A DNA stretch of 64,000 nt. It comes from Nitratiruptor tergarcus DSM 16512 (GTDB taxonomy: Bacteria; Campylobacterota; Campylobacteria; Campylobacterales; Nitratiruptoraceae). The position numbers and the translations under genes were made by a program. Location of the stretch: positions 1,116,001-1,180,000 of the forward strand of contig NZ_AP026671.1 of the NCBI RefSeq assembly GCF_027946175.1. Direction: 5' to 3'. Every line of letters starts with the position of its first letter. Position 1 is the first letter of the stretch. Under the pieces are notes generated by a model. That model saw only the letters and a program-made list of their open reading frames with translations. It had not been told where the DNA came from and ran no database searches. Of the stretch, positions 1-8,380 are shown piece by piece.

Positions 1-118
1 ACCGGGCGTAGGCTATGGTCGCTACGCTCCCATAAACGCTCGCCGTGCGAGCCTGAAAAAGCCAAGCAGTTGGCTTTTTCTTTACGGCTCTCCCCTATTA
101 GACCCGATTAATAAGTTT
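1..118. repeat. Degenerate dispersed intergenic repeat, copy 1
   Basis: No gene is visible here. The block CATAAACGCTCGCC-GTGCGAGCCT (31-54, containing the small palindrome GCTCGC-CGT-GCGAGC) recurs with few changes at 58335-58359, and CCTATTAGACCCGATTA (93-110) recurs as CCTATTAGAGCCGATTTTA near 58270-58290, in the opposite order. The opening ACCGGGCGTAGGCTATG (1-17) resembles ACCTGGCGTAGGTTATG near 640-656. These matches indicate a decayed repeat family between genes; no function can be assigned. Confidence 0.5.
56..79 (+). terminator. Perfect 10-bp hairpin, likely intrinsic terminator
   Basis: AAAAAGCCAA (56-65), loop GCAG, TTGGCTTTTT (70-79) form a perfect stem whose 3' arm ends in a T run. 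This is the usual form of a rho-independent terminator and could act in both directions because the 5' arm is an A run. The gene it would terminate lies left of the window. Confidence 0.55.
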
Positions 119-263
119 GTGGTTAAGATAGATCCTTCGCTTGTGTTCAGGATGACGAAGAGAAAAGCTCAGGATGGTAAGACGTCTATTTTTAAAAATA
201 TATCTTATAGACAATTTATGACGCTTTCAAGATGTATCCTTTCAAAAAAAGAAAGGATACAAA

Positions 264-509
264 ATGCGAGAATTTCTCTATTTGTTAGGAGGCGCCAGCG
301 CTTTTGTGGCAATGTTTGTCTGGAGAACTTTTTTCTTCGTGAGTGCCATTGTGATGGCTTATGCTTTTATCAATAAAAGTTTGGATATAGGTGATGCGAT
401 CATGATGGTTTTGGGATATGCTTTAGTGGGTTTCGCGTGTATAATCATTGGAGGCTTGGCTATGATGTGGGCAGAAAACATGAAAGGTGGAGACCATTTT
501 AGTCATTGA
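264..509 (+). CDS. Small hypothetical membrane protein
   Basis: An 81-residue protein that I do not recognise. The start is supported by AAAGGA (252-257) about six bases before the ATG. The chain is mostly hydrophobic: residues about 5-37 and 45-68 can form two or three membrane helices, with a short polar C-terminal tail ending near GGDHFSH. It stands alone between repeat-rich non-coding stretches, and a palindrome-rich gap follows it. It is most likely an inner-membrane protein of unknown role; the composition and ribosome binding site favour a real gene, but there is no family-level evidence. Confidence 0.5.
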   Translation: MREFLYLLGGASAFVAMFVWRTFFFVSAIVMAYAFINKSLDIGDAIMMVLGYALVGFACIIIGGLAMMWAENMKGGDHFSH

Positions 510-564
510 GAATTTTGGGTATATATATGAACTTTCATACGCCTTTGGATCTATGTGGCGATTA

Positions 565-745
565 TGTTCTCTTGACATACTCCCCATGTATTTTTTTTGG
601 GGGGTTCAGGTAATAACAGCCTATGGCATAGGCTATAAACCTGGCGTAGGTTATGCAAACAAGCTTGCATATACGCCCATATTGGATCTTTTAAAAAGTA
701 GTCAGCTACCCCACGCCTAAAGGCGGGGGAGTAGCTGACCCAAAT
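565..745. repeat. Palindromes resembling IS200/IS605-type ends (relic)
   Basis: Two structured segments lie in an otherwise empty gap. The first, CTTGACATACTCCCC (570-584) followed by a T run and GGGGGGTTC, resembles the TTGACATACTCCCC...GGGG form common at ends of IS200/IS605 or TnpB elements. The second is a strong hairpin: GTCAGCTAC (701-709) with GTAGCTGAC (731-739), and inside it CCCC/GGGG and CGCCT-AA-AGGCG. Between them AGCCTAT-GGC-ATAGGCT (619-635) is a third small palindrome. No transposase is present, so this would be a non-autonomous or decayed element; the 701-739 hairpin may also serve as a two-way terminator between the convergent genes. The family assignment is from memory of such ends. 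Confidence 0.4.
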
Positions 746-753
746 ATTCATTG

Positions 754-1323
754 CTAACGATTTTTAAAATCCATTCTACATCCAAATTCACTATCAAGTA
801 AAAGATTCACTTTTTTCATTTTTTTATCAAACCCTCGGATTTTGACTTCTATTTGCCCATTTTTTAATAGCTCTTTTGCATCTTTTTTGGTTAGCATTTT
901 GCCTCCAAATTTTTTGATACTATCTTTAAATATAGCAAACTCGCACCCCTCTTCCCATTTACTACATCCGTAACTTAGTGGATACTCCACTATATCCGCT
1001 CCACACACTGGGCAACTCCCAAGTGATTCTGCTGCAATACCTGCTGTAAAATCGACTTGTGGTAAAAATTTGCTAGCTTTTTGCACAAGCTCCACCCAAA
1101 AGAGACGCTCAATGCCACTACTTATTTTAAAAGAGAGTTGGACTGAACCCTTCAATAGTGCTCGCATCTCTTTGGGAGTGATAGTTGGGTGTCCAAGATG
1201 AGACAGGGAGCTTTTGCCGATGCTAAAGTCACACCCTTTTACAAATCCAGCGCACCCATAAAAGCTTCCTCTATCTACAACAGCCTTACCGCACTTTGGA
1301 CACTTTCCAACTTTAGATTGCAT
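754..1323 (-). CDS. Protein with two topoisomerase-type C4 zinc fingers
   Basis: About 189 residues, carrying two zinc-ribbon modules of the kind found at the C-terminus of type IA topoisomerases: CPKCGKAVVDRG...GCAGFVKGC near residues 8-33 and CPVCGADIVEY...GCSKWEEGC near 104-129. Each is followed by a segment resembling the topoisomerase C-terminal repeat (for example KKDAKELLKNGQIEVKIRGF). No catalytic topoisomerase domain is present, so it is a stand-alone nucleic-acid-binding protein rather than an enzyme. The ATG at 1323 is preferred; a TTG three bases upstream is also possible. It overlaps the 3' end of the HIT gene by 11 bases and is probably cotranscribed with it. Confidence 0.7.
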   Translation of the reverse strand: MQSKVGKCPKCGKAVVDRGSFYGCAGFVKGCDFSIGKSSLSHLGHPTITPKEMRALLKGSVQLSFKISSGIERLFWVELVQKASKFLPQVDFTAGIAAESLGSCPVCGADIVEYPLSYGCSKWEEGCEFAIFKDSIKKFGGKMLTKKDAKELLKNGQIEVKIRGFDKKMKKVNLLLDSEFGCRMDFKNR

Positions 1324-1678
1324 CAAGTTTTGCTCTTAACCTCTTAATAAACTCTTCCATCGAAGGGATCTGCACATTGCCTTCTCGCTGCTTCTTGCCC
1401 CAAAGAGGCTCTGGGAAGAAGCTGTCATTTTCAAATCTTGCCTGTATGTGCCAGTGGACTTGCGGCACATAGTTGCCAAAGGAGGCGATATTAATTTTAT
1501 CTGGCTTAAAATAGTCTATCATCTCTTTTTCTACAATCTCTAAAGCTTTGTAGATTGCCTCTTTAGTCTTCTCATCGCACTCGCTCATCTCTTTGCATCT
1601 TTTTTTGGCGAAAATTTTCAGCCACGGAACTTCACCAGGCTCACTTTCAATAGTGATATACTCATTTTCATAAATCAT
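1313..1678 (-). CDS. HIT family protein
   Basis: A histidine-triad nucleotide hydrolase/transferase-like protein. The HIT signature appears as VPQVHWHIQARF, that is H-W-H-I-Q, so the third histidine is Gln as in GalT-like members; the upstream NYVP and downstream FPEPLWG are typical of small bacterial HIT proteins. The frame is open further upstream (to 1759), but AGAGGAG lies five bases before the ATG at 1678, and the family's N-terminus aligns with the resulting MIYENEYITIE, so I place the start there (121 residues). The substrate is unknown; nucleoside phosphates are the family norm. It lies upstream of the zinc-finger gene and overlaps it. Confidence 0.75.
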   Translation of the reverse strand: MIYENEYITIESEPGEVPWLKIFAKKRCKEMSECDEKTKEAIYKALEIVEKEMIDYFKPDKINIASFGNYVPQVHWHIQARFENDSFFPEPLWGKKQREGNVQIPSMEEFIKRLRAKLDAI

Positions 1679-1850
1679 CCAAACTCCTCTTTTCAACAAT
1701 CTCTTCGCTTTTACTTTCTCCATAGGGAGCAAAAAGTTTTTAAAAATTAAATATAACATTTTTTCTTTTTAATATCTTTTTAAGTAATATCTATTACACT
1801 TTTTATTGTAACATGAACCCTAATTACAATCTTAGCTACAAAGGAAAAAA

Positions 1851-2246
1851 ATGAGAAAAATATTGATACTTATATTAGCATCTCTTACACTTTTTGCCTC
1901 TATCAATTGGTATACAGATTTCAATAAAGCATACCAAGAATCACTTGCAACCAACAAACCTCTTTTTGTCTTTATTGAACGACTCAATCCCCCCTGTCAG
2001 TGGTGTCATAAAATGAAAACTACAACACTTAAAGATCCAAAAATCATCGATTTTATCAAGAAATATTTCATAGCTGTCAAACTTGATCGCGACACTAGCG
2101 ACTATCCTGATAAACTCTATCCAAGATATGTACCAACAATTTACATCATTCAAAAAGAAAAGGTCATTAAACGTATCATTGGCTACTGGTCCAAAGAGGA
2201 TTTTTGGAGTGATTTAAAAGATATTGAGCGAACTTTGCATAAATGA
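1851..2246 (+). CDS. Periplasmic thioredoxin-like protein
   Basis: A 131-residue secreted thioredoxin-fold protein. Residues 1-17 form a signal peptide (short basic start, then an Ile/Leu-rich core). The redox motif is C49-Q-W-C52, followed by HKM, as in the thioredoxin_7/DUF255-like group; VPTIYII near residue 100 supplies the cis-proline segment. Such proteins reduce or isomerise disulfides in the periplasm. AAGGA precedes the ATG. The stop overlaps the start of the histidine kinase by four bases (ATGA), so the two are translationally coupled, suggesting a link between envelope redox state and the sensor, which is inference. Confidence 0.75.
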   Translation: MRKILILILASLTLFASINWYTDFNKAYQESLATNKPLFVFIERLNPPCQWCHKMKTTTLKDPKIIDFIKKYFIAVKLDRDTSDYPDKLYPRYVPTIYIIQKEKVIKRIIGYWSKEDFWSDLKDIERTLHK

Positions 2247-3844
2247 TTAAGAGGATCAGTTTTAAAAGTATAAAGCTCTTTACACTTGGTCTTTTTATTC
2301 TTTTTGTTACACTTTTTACTGCATTGATTGTATATGAAGAGTACAATGAATTTAAAAAGGAGATTGCTCTTTTTGAAAAAAATTTCATCAATAAACAAAA
2401 AGAGCTCGTCAAAAAAGAGACGCTTCGCGCCCTTCGCTATATATCTTACAAACACCATGAAGCTCCAAACAAACCCCTCGCACAACTCCAAAAGGAGATA
2501 ATCGATGCTATAGAGTATATGAGAAACGAAAGAGATGGCACAGGATATATATTTATCTATACATTTGACGGAATAAATGTTGCAGATCCAATTTTAAAAC
2601 AAAATAAAGGTAAAAATCTCATCAACTTTACTGATCCTACTGGGAAAAAAGTGATAAAAGAGCTTATTGAAGTCTCAAAAAAGCCTGATGGGGGATTTGT
2701 ACAGTACTACTGGAACAAACCAACCACAAATACTCTTGCTCCAAAGATAAGCTATGCAAAAGCATATAAACCATTTAATTGGATGGTAGGTTCCGGTGTA
2801 TATCTCGATGAAATTGAAAAGATGATTCGCCAAAAAAAGCTAGCCTACCGAGACAAAATGGTGAAGTACATCATCAACATTCTCACACTCTCTTTTATGC
2901 TCTTTTTTGCTACATTCGTAATTTTACGCTACACCTCCAATCTCATTGAGCGCTCACTGCAAAAGATTAAAATACGAACACAGGATGCTGCTAACCATGG
3001 AACCTATATCTATGCCCAAGATCTTTTATTTAATGAATTTAAAGAGATAGCAGGCTATACCAACAAAATGATAAAAATCATCAAAGATAGAACAAAAAAG
3101 CTGCAAGAGCTCAATAGAACACTTGAACTCAAAGTCTTACAAAAGACACAAAAACTCAACCAACAAAACGAAGAGCTTAAAAGAAGTAAAGAGTTTACAG
3201 AAAAGCTCCTTCACGATCAAGATCGTTTCTTAAAAACCGCCATTCATGAGATCAATACACCTTTAAGCATCATTCTTACAAATATCGATCTTTTAAAAAT
3301 GGAAAATATCAAAAACCAAGAGCTTACCAATATTGAATCTGGTATCAAAATCATCCACAATATCTATAATGATCTGGCATATCTACTGAAAAAAGATAGA
3401 GTCGAATATAAAAAGGGCTTCATTGATGTCTCATCATTTTTAGAGCAACGAGTGGAGTTTTTTACTGAAGTTGCCAAAGGGAATCATCTACGCTTTATCA
3501 CTAAGATTGAGCCAGATATCACTCTTTTTATTAACGAGATAGAGTTACAACGCATCATAGACAACAATCTCTCCAATGCTATCAAATACTCCCATATCAA
3601 TACAGCTATTACTATCAAACTCTATAAAAAAGATACAATAGTACTCGAGTTTTGGACTGAGTCAAAAAAAATAGAAGATAAAGAGGCTATCTTTAAGCAG
3701 TTTTACAGAGAAGATAGAGCTAAAGGTGGATTTGGACTAGGCTTAGCCCTTGTTAAAGAGATCTGCGATAAAAACGGTTGCACCATTGAAGTAGACAATG
3801 ATGGAAAATATAATATATTTCGCTATATTTGGAAGAGACAATGA
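2243..3844 (+). CDS. Cache-domain sensor histidine kinase
   Basis: A 533-residue membrane sensor kinase. Order: TM1 about 12-31, a periplasmic Cache-type domain about 40-195 (RDGTGYIFIYTFDG is characteristic), TM2 about 208-228, a coiled-coil linker about 270-325, the dimerisation/phosphoacceptor helix with H335 in KTAIHEINTPLSI, and the ATPase domain with the N box NNLSNAIKYS and G box GGFGLGLALVKEI. The kinase should autophosphorylate at H335 and pass phosphate to the regulator encoded next, whose ATG overlaps this gene's TGA. Cache domains of this form often bind small organic acids, but the ligand cannot be read from the sequence. Confidence 0.85.
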   Translation: MIKRISFKSIKLFTLGLFILFVTLFTALIVYEEYNEFKKEIALFEKNFINKQKELVKKETLRALRYISYKHHEAPNKPLAQLQKEIIDAIEYMRNERDGTGYIFIYTFDGINVADPILKQNKGKNLINFTDPTGKKVIKELIEVSKKPDGGFVQYYWNKPTTNTLAPKISYAKAYKPFNWMVGSGVYLDEIEKMIRQKKLAYRDKMVKYIINILTLSFMLFFATFVILRYTSNLIERSLQKIKIRTQDAANHGTYIYAQDLLFNEFKEIAGYTNKMIKIIKDRTKKLQELNRTLELKVLQKTQKLNQQNEELKRSKEFTEKLLHDQDRFLKTAIHEINTPLSIILTNIDLLKMENIKNQELTNIESGIKIIHNIYNDLAYLLKKDRVEYKKGFIDVSSFLEQRVEFFTEVAKGNHLRFITKIEPDITLFINEIELQRIIDNNLSNAIKYSHINTAITIKLYKKDTIVLEFWTESKKIEDKEAIFKQFYREDRAKGGFGLGLALVKEICDKNGCTIEVDNDGKYNIFRYIWKRQ

Positions 3845-4485
3845 AAATACTTTTGATGGAAGATGAGATAATTTTGTGCGATTCGATAGAGCGCTACCTT
3901 GAAAAGATCGGACACCAGGTCACAACTGCATACGATGGACAGCAGGCATTCGATCTTATTCAACACAATTCTTATGATCTTTTAATCCTTGATATCAACG
4001 TTCCCGATATCGATGGATTTACTTTGATGGAGCTTTTGAAAGAACACAAGCGCTATACTCCAGTTATTTTCATCTCTTCTCTCACAGATATTGAAGATAT
4101 TACAAAAGGTTTTGAACTTGGATGCAAAGACTACATCAAAAAGCCCTTTCATCTCAAAGAGTTGGAGCTTCGCATAGAAAAGCTTGCCATCCAAGACAAA
4201 TCCCATGTCGTTCTTTCAAAAAGCTACAGCTACTCTTTTGAGCAAAAAACGCTCTTTTTCAATAATACCCCTGTAACCCTTTCCAAAAGACAGCAGCAAA
4301 TCATCGAACTCTTAGCAAAAAATAGAGGCATCGTGGTCAATTACGATATGTTTCGCGAATATGTATATACAGAGGAGTTTGTGGATAATCCCACAATTAG
4401 AGCAGAAATCAGTAGACTCAAAAAACAGCTCAAGGAAGATTTTATTATTAATGTACGAGGACTTGGATACAAAATAGATAAATAG
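3841..4485 (+). CDS. OmpR-family response regulator
   Basis: A two-domain DNA-binding regulator of about 214 residues. The receiver domain (1-115) has the acidic pair in MEDE, phosphoacceptor D51 in LLILDINVPD and the conserved Lys in YIKKPF; the C-terminal half is a winged helix (KRQQQIIELLAKNRGIVVNY, RAEISRLKKQL, VRGLGYKI). The frame is open to an ATG at 3829, but the ATG at 3841 makes the usual ATGA overlap with the kinase and has GGAAGAG just upstream. It is the partner of that kinase; the target genes are unknown. Confidence 0.87.
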   Translation: MKILLMEDEIILCDSIERYLEKIGHQVTTAYDGQQAFDLIQHNSYDLLILDINVPDIDGFTLMELLKEHKRYTPVIFISSLTDIEDITKGFELGCKDYIKKPFHLKELELRIEKLAIQDKSHVVLSKSYSYSFEQKTLFFNNTPVTLSKRQQQIIELLAKNRGIVVNYDMFREYVYTEEFVDNPTIRAEISRLKKQLKEDFIINVRGLGYKIDK

Positions 4486-4548
4486 TTTGAGATATTAGAT
4501 ATTCAATGACAAAAACTTATGAACGATTTCTTATACTCCATTAACAAA

Positions 4549-6726
4549 TTACATAAAACTTGCAAATCCTTGTATTTTCAATTTATAAAGCATTTCTAAT
4601 AATTTTTGGACTGTATGTTTATAACGAATTTCTTTTATCTGCGGGATTCCTTCTTTGATTTTTTCTTCAGGACTCTCAATTTCGAATTGTTTTAATAAAC
4701 TAATAATTGGTTTTTCTAACTTTTGCCTAGTTCCATGGAGTTTTGGCAGCACTTTCATTTTTACAGCTAAATCAAAAGCTTCCTCTGGGTTATCAAATTT
4801 AAATTGTGAATCTTGAGAGTTATATAAAAACATTATGATTTCATCAAAGACACGATATCCAAAGTGAAGGTTATATTTCCTCAAAGTATTATTCATTTTT
4901 TCTAGAATTTCTAAATATTTTCTATTTTCTTCTCTTTCCAAAAACTCTCTTATCTTTTGCTTGTCAACAACAGCAAATTCGCCATTATTTATAAAATCTT
5001 CTTTGAGATTTCCGATTGTAACTGAGTTTTTATTATCAAAATTTTCTTGTAAAAATTCTAAATAATCCTCAAAACTTCCAACGTTAAACTCTATTGTAAA
5101 TGCTCTATCTAAAACTTTTGGAGAAAACATGTGGGTAGTTTCATCAATATTTACAGTTCCAACGAAATAAAGGTTTGGTGGTAAAAACAACTCTTTTGGA
5201 GTGTCATTTATATCTTCATTATGAAGCTTTATACTTTGAGATGTAAAGTTATAGTTTTCTTCATTTAAAGAGGAAGTATTTTTTCCCAAAGTAACTAAAA
5301 ATTTTTGAAAACTATGATTTCTCTGCGTTTCATTTTCATTATCAAATCTTTTAACTTCTAATACTGACAAAAAGTCTGCAAAATAATACTCAACTTTTGC
5401 CAAATTCATCTCATCAAATAATACAAAAAATGGGTCTGCATTTTTGCCTTTTTCTAAATAATTCTTCGAAGCTACTACAATAAAATCTAATAAAGGGGTA
5501 GAATGGTATTGATTTTTTAGTGGGTTATAAAATCCAAGTAGCGATTTTGTATCTTTAAAATCAGGGCGAATGGGGAAGAATAAATTATTTTCTGCATTTG
5601 GAAAACAGTTCACAAACTCTTCGAATATTTTTGTTTTTCCTGTTCCAGAAAGCCCTGCAAGGATTACAAAGCCTTTTGTTTTCAAAGAGTTATAAAAAGA
5701 GTTTTTAATATAAGGGTCAAGCTTTAGATTTGAATTTTCAAAGCAATTTATTTCATTTGTTGGTGAAGGTGGTTTTGATGAAAATGTAGCAATGTATGAT
5801 TTTATTATTTCATCTAAATTATTCAACACATCTTCTAATTGTTCTTCTTTTAATTTACCATCTTCTAATTTATAACATTTTTTCAAATAAGAATTAGGAT
5901 ATTTTTCTTTTATTTTTGATAAATTGCATTCACAAGTTGTTTCTTTGATTTGTTTATAATTATTAATTATTTCATCTGGCCACTTTATTTCTGAATTTTC
6001 TGTTTCAGATACGCCATAAGCTAAAACTAAGCAATCTTTTCTATTAAATAAAATTACGGGATATATTCCTTTCGATACTGTCTGATTAAATCTTAAGAAT
6101 GCCATCCAAGATATATCAGCTTGTTGTCCTTGTCCAAAACTAACTTTAGTTTCTAATCCTTCATAATAGGTTTTATAATTTTTGGTTCCTAAAGTATTTT
6201 TTTCAATAGATTCTTTTATAAATTTTTTTATTAATTGTTTCATATTATTTTTTGAAAAGAGAGGTTCATAAATATATAAAAAACTACCTACTAATCTATT
6301 TGTACTAACAGGTTGGTTACAAAAACTTATTAAATCATCTATTGATATTTCATTTTCTAATTTTTCGATTTTATCAATTAAGAACCAAGTTTTAAAGATT
6401 TCACTTCTTTTTCCAGATAATCTTTTTTTCTTTGCCCACGTTTTATTTAATAAATATTTCTCCCATTCTTGTGGACATTCTATTCCTTCATCACCTTCTT
6501 TTGTCTTAAAATCTATAACTCTATATCTTGCTTTTAAACTTTTATCTTGATATAAATAAAACCAAAAAGGCTTTTCTTTCTCATAATCCTCTTTACAATG
6601 TTTTATTGGATAACTCCACCAAAGAGATATTTTTTTATTTTTATTTAAAAATTCATCGATTTCTTTTATCATTTCATTAATGGATGATTCTTTTTCAACA
6701 GCTCCACCTAATGCAATTCTGCTCAT
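4549..6726 (-). CDS. McrB-like AAA+ restriction GTPase subunit
   Basis: A 725-residue protein with the layout of a modification-dependent restriction motor. Residues about 35-150 look like a PUA/EVE-type reader domain (tentative), and about 205-260 match the MrcB_N-type domain (ISWMAFLRFNQ, KGIYPVILFN). The AAA+ motor has Walker A GLSGTGKT at 358-365, Walker B FFVLFDEMN near 433-441 and the sensor segment VGTVNIDETTHMFSPKVLDR, typical of McrB relatives. It would translocate DNA or activate the nuclease encoded immediately upstream (18-base gap). The gene is much more AT-rich than its neighbours (bases 6181-6240 hold only 9 G/C), suggesting horizontal transfer. The recognised base modification is unknown. 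Confidence 0.82.
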   Translation of the reverse strand: MSRIALGGAVEKESSINEMIKEIDEFLNKNKKISLWWSYPIKHCKEDYEKEKPFWFYLYQDKSLKARYRVIDFKTKEGDEGIECPQEWEKYLLNKTWAKKKRLSGKRSEIFKTWFLIDKIEKLENEISIDDLISFCNQPVSTNRLVGSFLYIYEPLFSKNNMKQLIKKFIKESIEKNTLGTKNYKTYYEGLETKVSFGQGQQADISWMAFLRFNQTVSKGIYPVILFNRKDCLVLAYGVSETENSEIKWPDEIINNYKQIKETTCECNLSKIKEKYPNSYLKKCYKLEDGKLKEEQLEDVLNNLDEIIKSYIATFSSKPPSPTNEINCFENSNLKLDPYIKNSFYNSLKTKGFVILAGLSGTGKTKIFEEFVNCFPNAENNLFFPIRPDFKDTKSLLGFYNPLKNQYHSTPLLDFIVVASKNYLEKGKNADPFFVLFDEMNLAKVEYYFADFLSVLEVKRFDNENETQRNHSFQKFLVTLGKNTSSLNEENYNFTSQSIKLHNEDINDTPKELFLPPNLYFVGTVNIDETTHMFSPKVLDRAFTIEFNVGSFEDYLEFLQENFDNKNSVTIGNLKEDFINNGEFAVVDKQKIREFLEREENRKYLEILEKMNNTLRKYNLHFGYRVFDEIIMFLYNSQDSQFKFDNPEEAFDLAVKMKVLPKLHGTRQKLEKPIISLLKQFEIESPEEKIKEGIPQIKEIRYKHTVQKLLEMLYKLKIQGFASFM

Positions 6727-6744
6727 ATTCTATCCTTAAGCTTA

Positions 6745-8199
6745 TTATTTCATCTCTAACTTTAAATCTAAATACCCAATACCTTCTAATTTTTCTTTAT
6801 TTTCTTTTATAAATTCAAAAAAAGAATTTATTAGTTTTTTATCTTTGTTTACTTTCCAAAATTTTCCTTCTTTGTTCTTTTTTCCTAAACAAACAGCAAT
6901 AGCAAACTGTGTTTTTATTCCATCTTTATAATAATGCATATTTTGTAAAATATCTTTTTTATTATCTTCAAAAAATCTAAATTTAGCATCAAAAATACAT
7001 CTATGTTCTTTATACTCTATATAGATATCCGGTCTAAATTTAAGATTCGAATAACTCCATTTGGTTGGTTGATATTGCAAAATTAATCCATTATTAAACT
7101 TAAATTTTGCATACTCATAAATAGTTCCTTGTTCTATCTTTTCTTCAAAATTGATTTCAACTTCATAACCTCCAAAATTGTCTTTAAATTCTTTTAAGAT
7201 CGTAGTTAAAACATAATACTCCCATAAAGTTGCCATATCTTTTAAAGAAAATGCCATGTCTAAATCTTCAAAGATTTTTGGAACAAATGATAAATGCAAT
7301 AATCTATAAATCTGGAAAACTTCTCTGTATCCTGATCTTTTCATTAACACCTGTGAATTTGAAGGAAAATAGTTCAGCTCTCCAACATCTGAAAATATAT
7401 CTGATAGAAGTGCATATTCTATGTCGTTTTTTAGTTCTCGTATTTCTGATAAAAACATAAACTCCTTTAAATCTGTGGATAACACAAACTCTAATTCTTT
7501 TAAAAAGTATTTAATAAATCTATTTTCTATTGTGTCAAAAGTTTCTTCTGTTTCATATTGTAAAACTGCCATAGGAGAATATTTTTTATTTTTATATTCA
7601 ATTATTCCGTTTTCAGTTTCGTATAACCTTTCTGGATTTTGAGCTATATTGACAATTACATCCGGATCTATACAGCTTACTTCATTTAGATTTTTATAAG
7701 TTTCATATACAAATAATTTTCTGTGTGGATTCGACAAAATCAAATGTAAAGAACTAATTAACTCTTCTTTCTTTTCCAAAAGTAAAAGCAGTTTGAAAAT
7801 TTTGCTTTCATTCAGATAACTTTCTTCTACTGAAAAATGAGATAAGCTTAATGTATAAAATAAGTTTTCTTTAGAAAGCTCTTTTAGGATGTATTTCAAG
7901 AATTTTTCAAATTGTTTATAATATTTATCTTCGAAATTAGGTACAGGTTCTTTAGTCTCATCTATTAATCCAAAATGCTCAATTAATTTTTCTGGAATAA
8001 TAAGATATTTTTCACCATTTACTTCAAAAATCCCTGTGAAATTTTTAAAAATTATAAAATTTCCATAGATTTCAATATGCTCTTTTTGTTGTAAGAAATT
8101 TAATTTATCTTCTATTTTAATTTCATTTTTTTTTATTTCAAGTTGTTTTTCTGCAAAATGAATTTTCATATCGTTAAATTCGTCTTTAAGTGGAAACAA
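6745..8199 (-). CDS. McrC-like PD-(D/E)XK nuclease (DUF2357-type)
   Basis: The nuclease partner of the McrB-like motor, 484 residues from the TTG at 8199. The central segment LWEYYVLTTIL (325-335) is typical of DUF2357/McrC-related proteins, and the C-terminal nuclease core is visible as FRPDIYIEY (388-396) and IFDAKFRF (402-409), giving P390-D391 and D404-x-K406. Gene order is nuclease first, motor second, the reverse of classical mcrBC. The start is uncertain: the frame runs open back to 8283 with no ATG, and a strong AAGGAGGT (8221-8228) is spaced for an out-of-frame TTG at 8206 whose 15-codon frame ends at ATGA overlapping an in-frame ATG at 8169. Start at 8169 by reinitiation is therefore possible. 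Confidence 0.78.
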   Translation of the reverse strand: MFPLKDEFNDMKIHFAEKQLEIKKNEIKIEDKLNFLQQKEHIEIYGNFIIFKNFTGIFEVNGEKYLIIPEKLIEHFGLIDETKEPVPNFEDKYYKQFEKFLKYILKELSKENLFYTLSLSHFSVEESYLNESKIFKLLLLLEKKEELISSLHLILSNPHRKLFVYETYKNLNEVSCIDPDVIVNIAQNPERLYETENGIIEYKNKKYSPMAVLQYETEETFDTIENRFIKYFLKELEFVLSTDLKEFMFLSEIRELKNDIEYALLSDIFSDVGELNYFPSNSQVLMKRSGYREVFQIYRLLHLSFVPKIFEDLDMAFSLKDMATLWEYYVLTTILKEFKDNFGGYEVEINFEEKIEQGTIYEYAKFKFNNGLILQYQPTKWSYSNLKFRPDIYIEYKEHRCIFDAKFRFFEDNKKDILQNMHYYKDGIKTQFAIAVCLGKKNKEGKFWKVNKDKKLINSFFEFIKENKEKLEGIGYLDLKLEMK

Positions 8200-8317
8200 T
8201 ATTTCTTGTTCAAAGTGATACCTCCTTACGCAAATTTTATTTTTTACCTTGTGAAGTCCTATTTCTATTATAATATTAGAAATTTAAAATCTCAACCTAT
8301 CATTATCTCGTAAATTT

Positions 8318-8350
8318 TGCTACGTTTATGCTACGTTTGCTCCTTACAAT
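8318..8350 (+). promoter_or_regulatory. Promoter region of the acetate operon with direct repeats
   Basis: TGCTACGTTT occurs at 8318-8327 and again at 8329-8338, an 11-base period that places both copies on one face of the helix, as expected for an activator binding in tandem. TACAAT (8345-8350) is a plausible -10 element immediately downstream. The ribosome binding site AAGGAGC (8370-8376) precedes the porin ATG at 8381. The activator is not known; binding is inference. Confidence 0.4.
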
Positions 8351-8380
8351 ATAGTTTGAACTACTTCTCAAGGAGCAGAT

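Noticed and set aside
119-376. Frame of 85 codons at the left edge
   Set aside because: It overlaps the better supported gene at 264 in another frame and is rich in Arg/Cys without any recognisable feature. The CTTCGCTT...ATGACGAAG segment looks like a common dispersed repeat.
487-720. Plus-strand frame of 77 codons after the small membrane gene
   Set aside because: It overlaps the preceding gene, lacks a ribosome binding site and runs through palindromic non-coding sequence.
8339-8376. Inverted repeat GCTCCTT...AAGGAGC around the porin start
   Set aside because: The left arm lies upstream of the likely transcription start, so it would not be in the RNA and cannot hide the ribosome binding site.
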